From: Mucilaginibacter sp. SG564
GTDB taxonomy: Bacteria > Bacteroidota > Bacteroidia > Sphingobacteriales > Sphingobacteriaceae
Assembly (NCBI RefSeq): GCF_013149275.1
Contig: NZ_JABGNA010000002.1
Coordinates: 124,001 to 188,000, forward strand
Direction: 5' to 3'
DNA length: 64,000 nt
Of the stretch, positions 62,723-64,000 are shown piece after piece. The notes under the pieces were generated by a model. It worked only from the letters and a program-made list of their open reading frames with translations. It had not been told where the DNA came from and ran no database searches. The position numbers were made by a program, and so were the translations under genes. Position 1 is the stretch's first letter; every line of letters begins with the position of its first letter.

Positions 62723-64000
62723 ATGAAAGAATCAGCTTATTTTAATCAATACACTCCCATTAACGGCGTATGGGACGAAATGTATGGTACAAATTGCAAT
62801 GTTCGCGACCATTATTTGAAAGTTATCGAGTACATTTCAAAAGAATCGGCCGATGATCTGAACAAAAAAGAAGAGCTGGCCAAAAGCCTGTTCATGAGCC
62901 AGGGTATTACTTTTACCGTTTACAACAGTGGCGAGGGTATCGAAAAGATATTCCCTTTTGATATTATCCCCCGTATTATTACCGCCAGTGAATGGGCTTT
63001 TGTAGAGAAAGGCATCAAACAACGGCTTACCGCCCTTAACCTGTTCCTGAAAGATATATATAACAACCAGTTTATTGTAAAGGATGGCATAGTGCCCATT
63101 GATATTATTTACTCCTGTCCGCATTTTTTGCGGGAGATGTACCAGCTTAAAGTGCCCTATGATATCTATGTACACATATCTGGCATCGACCTGATCCGTG
63201 ATGAGGACGGCACTTTTTATGTGCTGGAAGATAACCTGCGCACCCCATCAGGAGTAAGCTATATGCTGGAGAACCGGGAGATCACCAAGCGTTTGTTTCC
63301 GGATCTGCTGCCCCAATGCGGGGTTCGCAGCGTAACCGAGTATCCAACTATATTGTACAAGAACCTGCTGGCGCTTTCGCCCAGGCAAATATCAAACCCA
63401 ACCATTGTATTGCTAAGTCCGGGCATATATAACTCGGCCTATTTTGAGCATACTACCCTGGCCCGTTTGATGGGCGTTGAACTGGTAGAAGGCCGAGACC
63501 TGGTAGTTAATAACCATAAGGTATACATGAAAACCACTACCGGCCTGCAGCAGGTAGATGTGATATACCGCCGGGTTGACGACGAGTACCTGGACCCACT
63601 CGTTTTTAATCCCGAAAGCATGCTGGGTGTTGCCGGCATCATGGGCGCTTACCGCAAAGGCAATGTGGCTATTGTAAATGCTATTGGCACCGGCGTTGCC
63701 GATGATAAAGCGGTTTACGCTTACGTTCCGGATATGATACGTTACTACCTGAACGAGGAACCGATCCTGAAAAACGTACCCACCCACCAATTGGGCAACC
63801 CTGATGAACGTGAACATGTGTTCAAAAACCTGAATAACATGGTGGTTAAAAAAACCAATGGTAGCGGTGGCTATGGTATGCTGATGGGTCATGCCGCATC
63901 TGAACAGGAAATTGACGACTATAAAAAAGAGATCCTGAAAGATCCGCGCAATTTTATTGCCCAGCCAACTATTAGCCTTTCGGCGGCGCCTTGTTATATG
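62723..64000 (+). CDS. Circularly permuted type 2 ATP-grasp protein, partial
   Basis: ATG at 62723. The frame is open for 426 codons to the window end. Motifs of the CP-ATP-grasp family are visible: YFNQYTPINGVWDEMYG, VPYDIYVHISGIDLIRDEDG, FYVLEDNLRTPSGVSYMLEN (metal/substrate site), VNAIGTGVADDKAVYAYVPD and the ATP-binding VVKKTNGSGGYGMLMG. Proteins of this family usually precede an alpha-E protein and a transglutaminase-like protein in a peptide-ligation operon of unknown product. The downstream part is outside the window. Confidence 0.9.
   Translation, partial: MKESAYFNQYTPINGVWDEMYGTNCNVRDHYLKVIEYISKESADDLNKKEELAKSLFMSQGITFTVYNSGEGIEKIFPFDIIPRIITASEWAFVEKGIKQRLTALNLFLKDIYNNQFIVKDGIVPIDIIYSCPHFLREMYQLKVPYDIYVHISGIDLIRDEDGTFYVLEDNLRTPSGVSYMLENREITKRLFPDLLPQCGVRSVTEYPTILYKNLLALSPRQISNPTIVLLSPGIYNSAYFEHTTLARLMGVELVEGRDLVVNNHKVYMKTTTGLQQVDVIYRRVDDEYLDPLVFNPESMLGVAGIMGAYRKGNVAIVNAIGTGVADDKAVYAYVPDMIRYYLNEEPILKNVPTHQLGNPDEREHVFKNLNNMVVKKTNGSGGYGMLMGHAASEQEIDDYKKEILKDPRNFIAQPTISLSAAPCYM

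Overview
The window looks like chromosomal DNA of a Bacteroidota of the family Sphingobacteriaceae, most likely Mucilaginibacter or a close relative. This rests on the families present (a SusC/SusD pair with ECF sigma factor and FecR, HYC_CC_PP, IPExxxVDY, class II NrdJ, RsmI-like and LolC/E-like proteins), on repeated TTG/TTTG-N19-20-TAnnTTTG promoters, and on many short dispersed palindromic repeats between genes. No rRNA, CRISPR array, transposase or prophage was seen. Genes at both edges are cut.

Layout. 1-1315: start of a secreted protein (minus), then two tandem class II tRNA-like genes with a GUC anticodon, divergent from an Lrp/AsnC regulator. 1432-7236: Tex, a secreted SGNH hydrolase and a secreted prolyl oligopeptidase, all on minus. 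7637-11841: a beta-barrel protein, a frameshifted OB-fold protein, an LpxH-like phosphoesterase, a SHOCT protein and prfA. 12150-16548: ApbE, a Lys/Pro-rich secreted protein, an outer-membrane protein and an OmpR/histidine-kinase pair. 16779-19393: an OmpA lipoprotein and a heavy-metal locus (HYC_CC_PP, HMA protein, outer-membrane protein). 19614-25451: a coiled-coil membrane protein, a GHL10 glycosidase-like protein, DUF1835/SDR, a carboxypeptidase-regulatory-like protein and an unannotated 59-residue Cys/His-rich peptide. 25602-31793: NrdJ, a thioredoxin-like protein, pyruvate kinase and IPExxxVDY. 31942-38272: acpP-fabF-rnc, yicC-gmk-nadD and miaE. 38430-46871: flavin monooxygenase, RsmI-like methylase, two tandem gcvH genes with vanZ and a tiny lipoprotein, an isolated small gene between inverted repeat clusters, feoA-feoB and SprT. 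47073-52651: MBL hydrolase, LolC/E permease, lipoprotein, rbfA, M23 peptidase, TonB-C protein, membrane protein and an SGNH-like protein. 52748-61361: ECF sigma factor, FecR, SusC, SusD and a NagX/HGSNAT-like membrane acyltransferase. 62105-64000: a hypothetical gene and the start of a circularly permuted ATP-grasp protein.

Most of the window is housekeeping and cell-envelope biology. The best candidate for something undescribed is the tRNA-like pair at 427-686. Both copies fold as class II (Leu-like) tRNAs with very long variable arms, but carry an aspartate anticodon, G73, C38, G10 and G2:C71. They share one U-U mismatch in the anticodon stem, and a clear promoter and terminator flank them. 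Other points of interest are a 107-108 bp element with 15-bp terminal inverted repeats present twice, several genes whose -7 box lies only 4-6 bases before the start codon (possible leaderless mRNAs), and the tandem gcvH genes.
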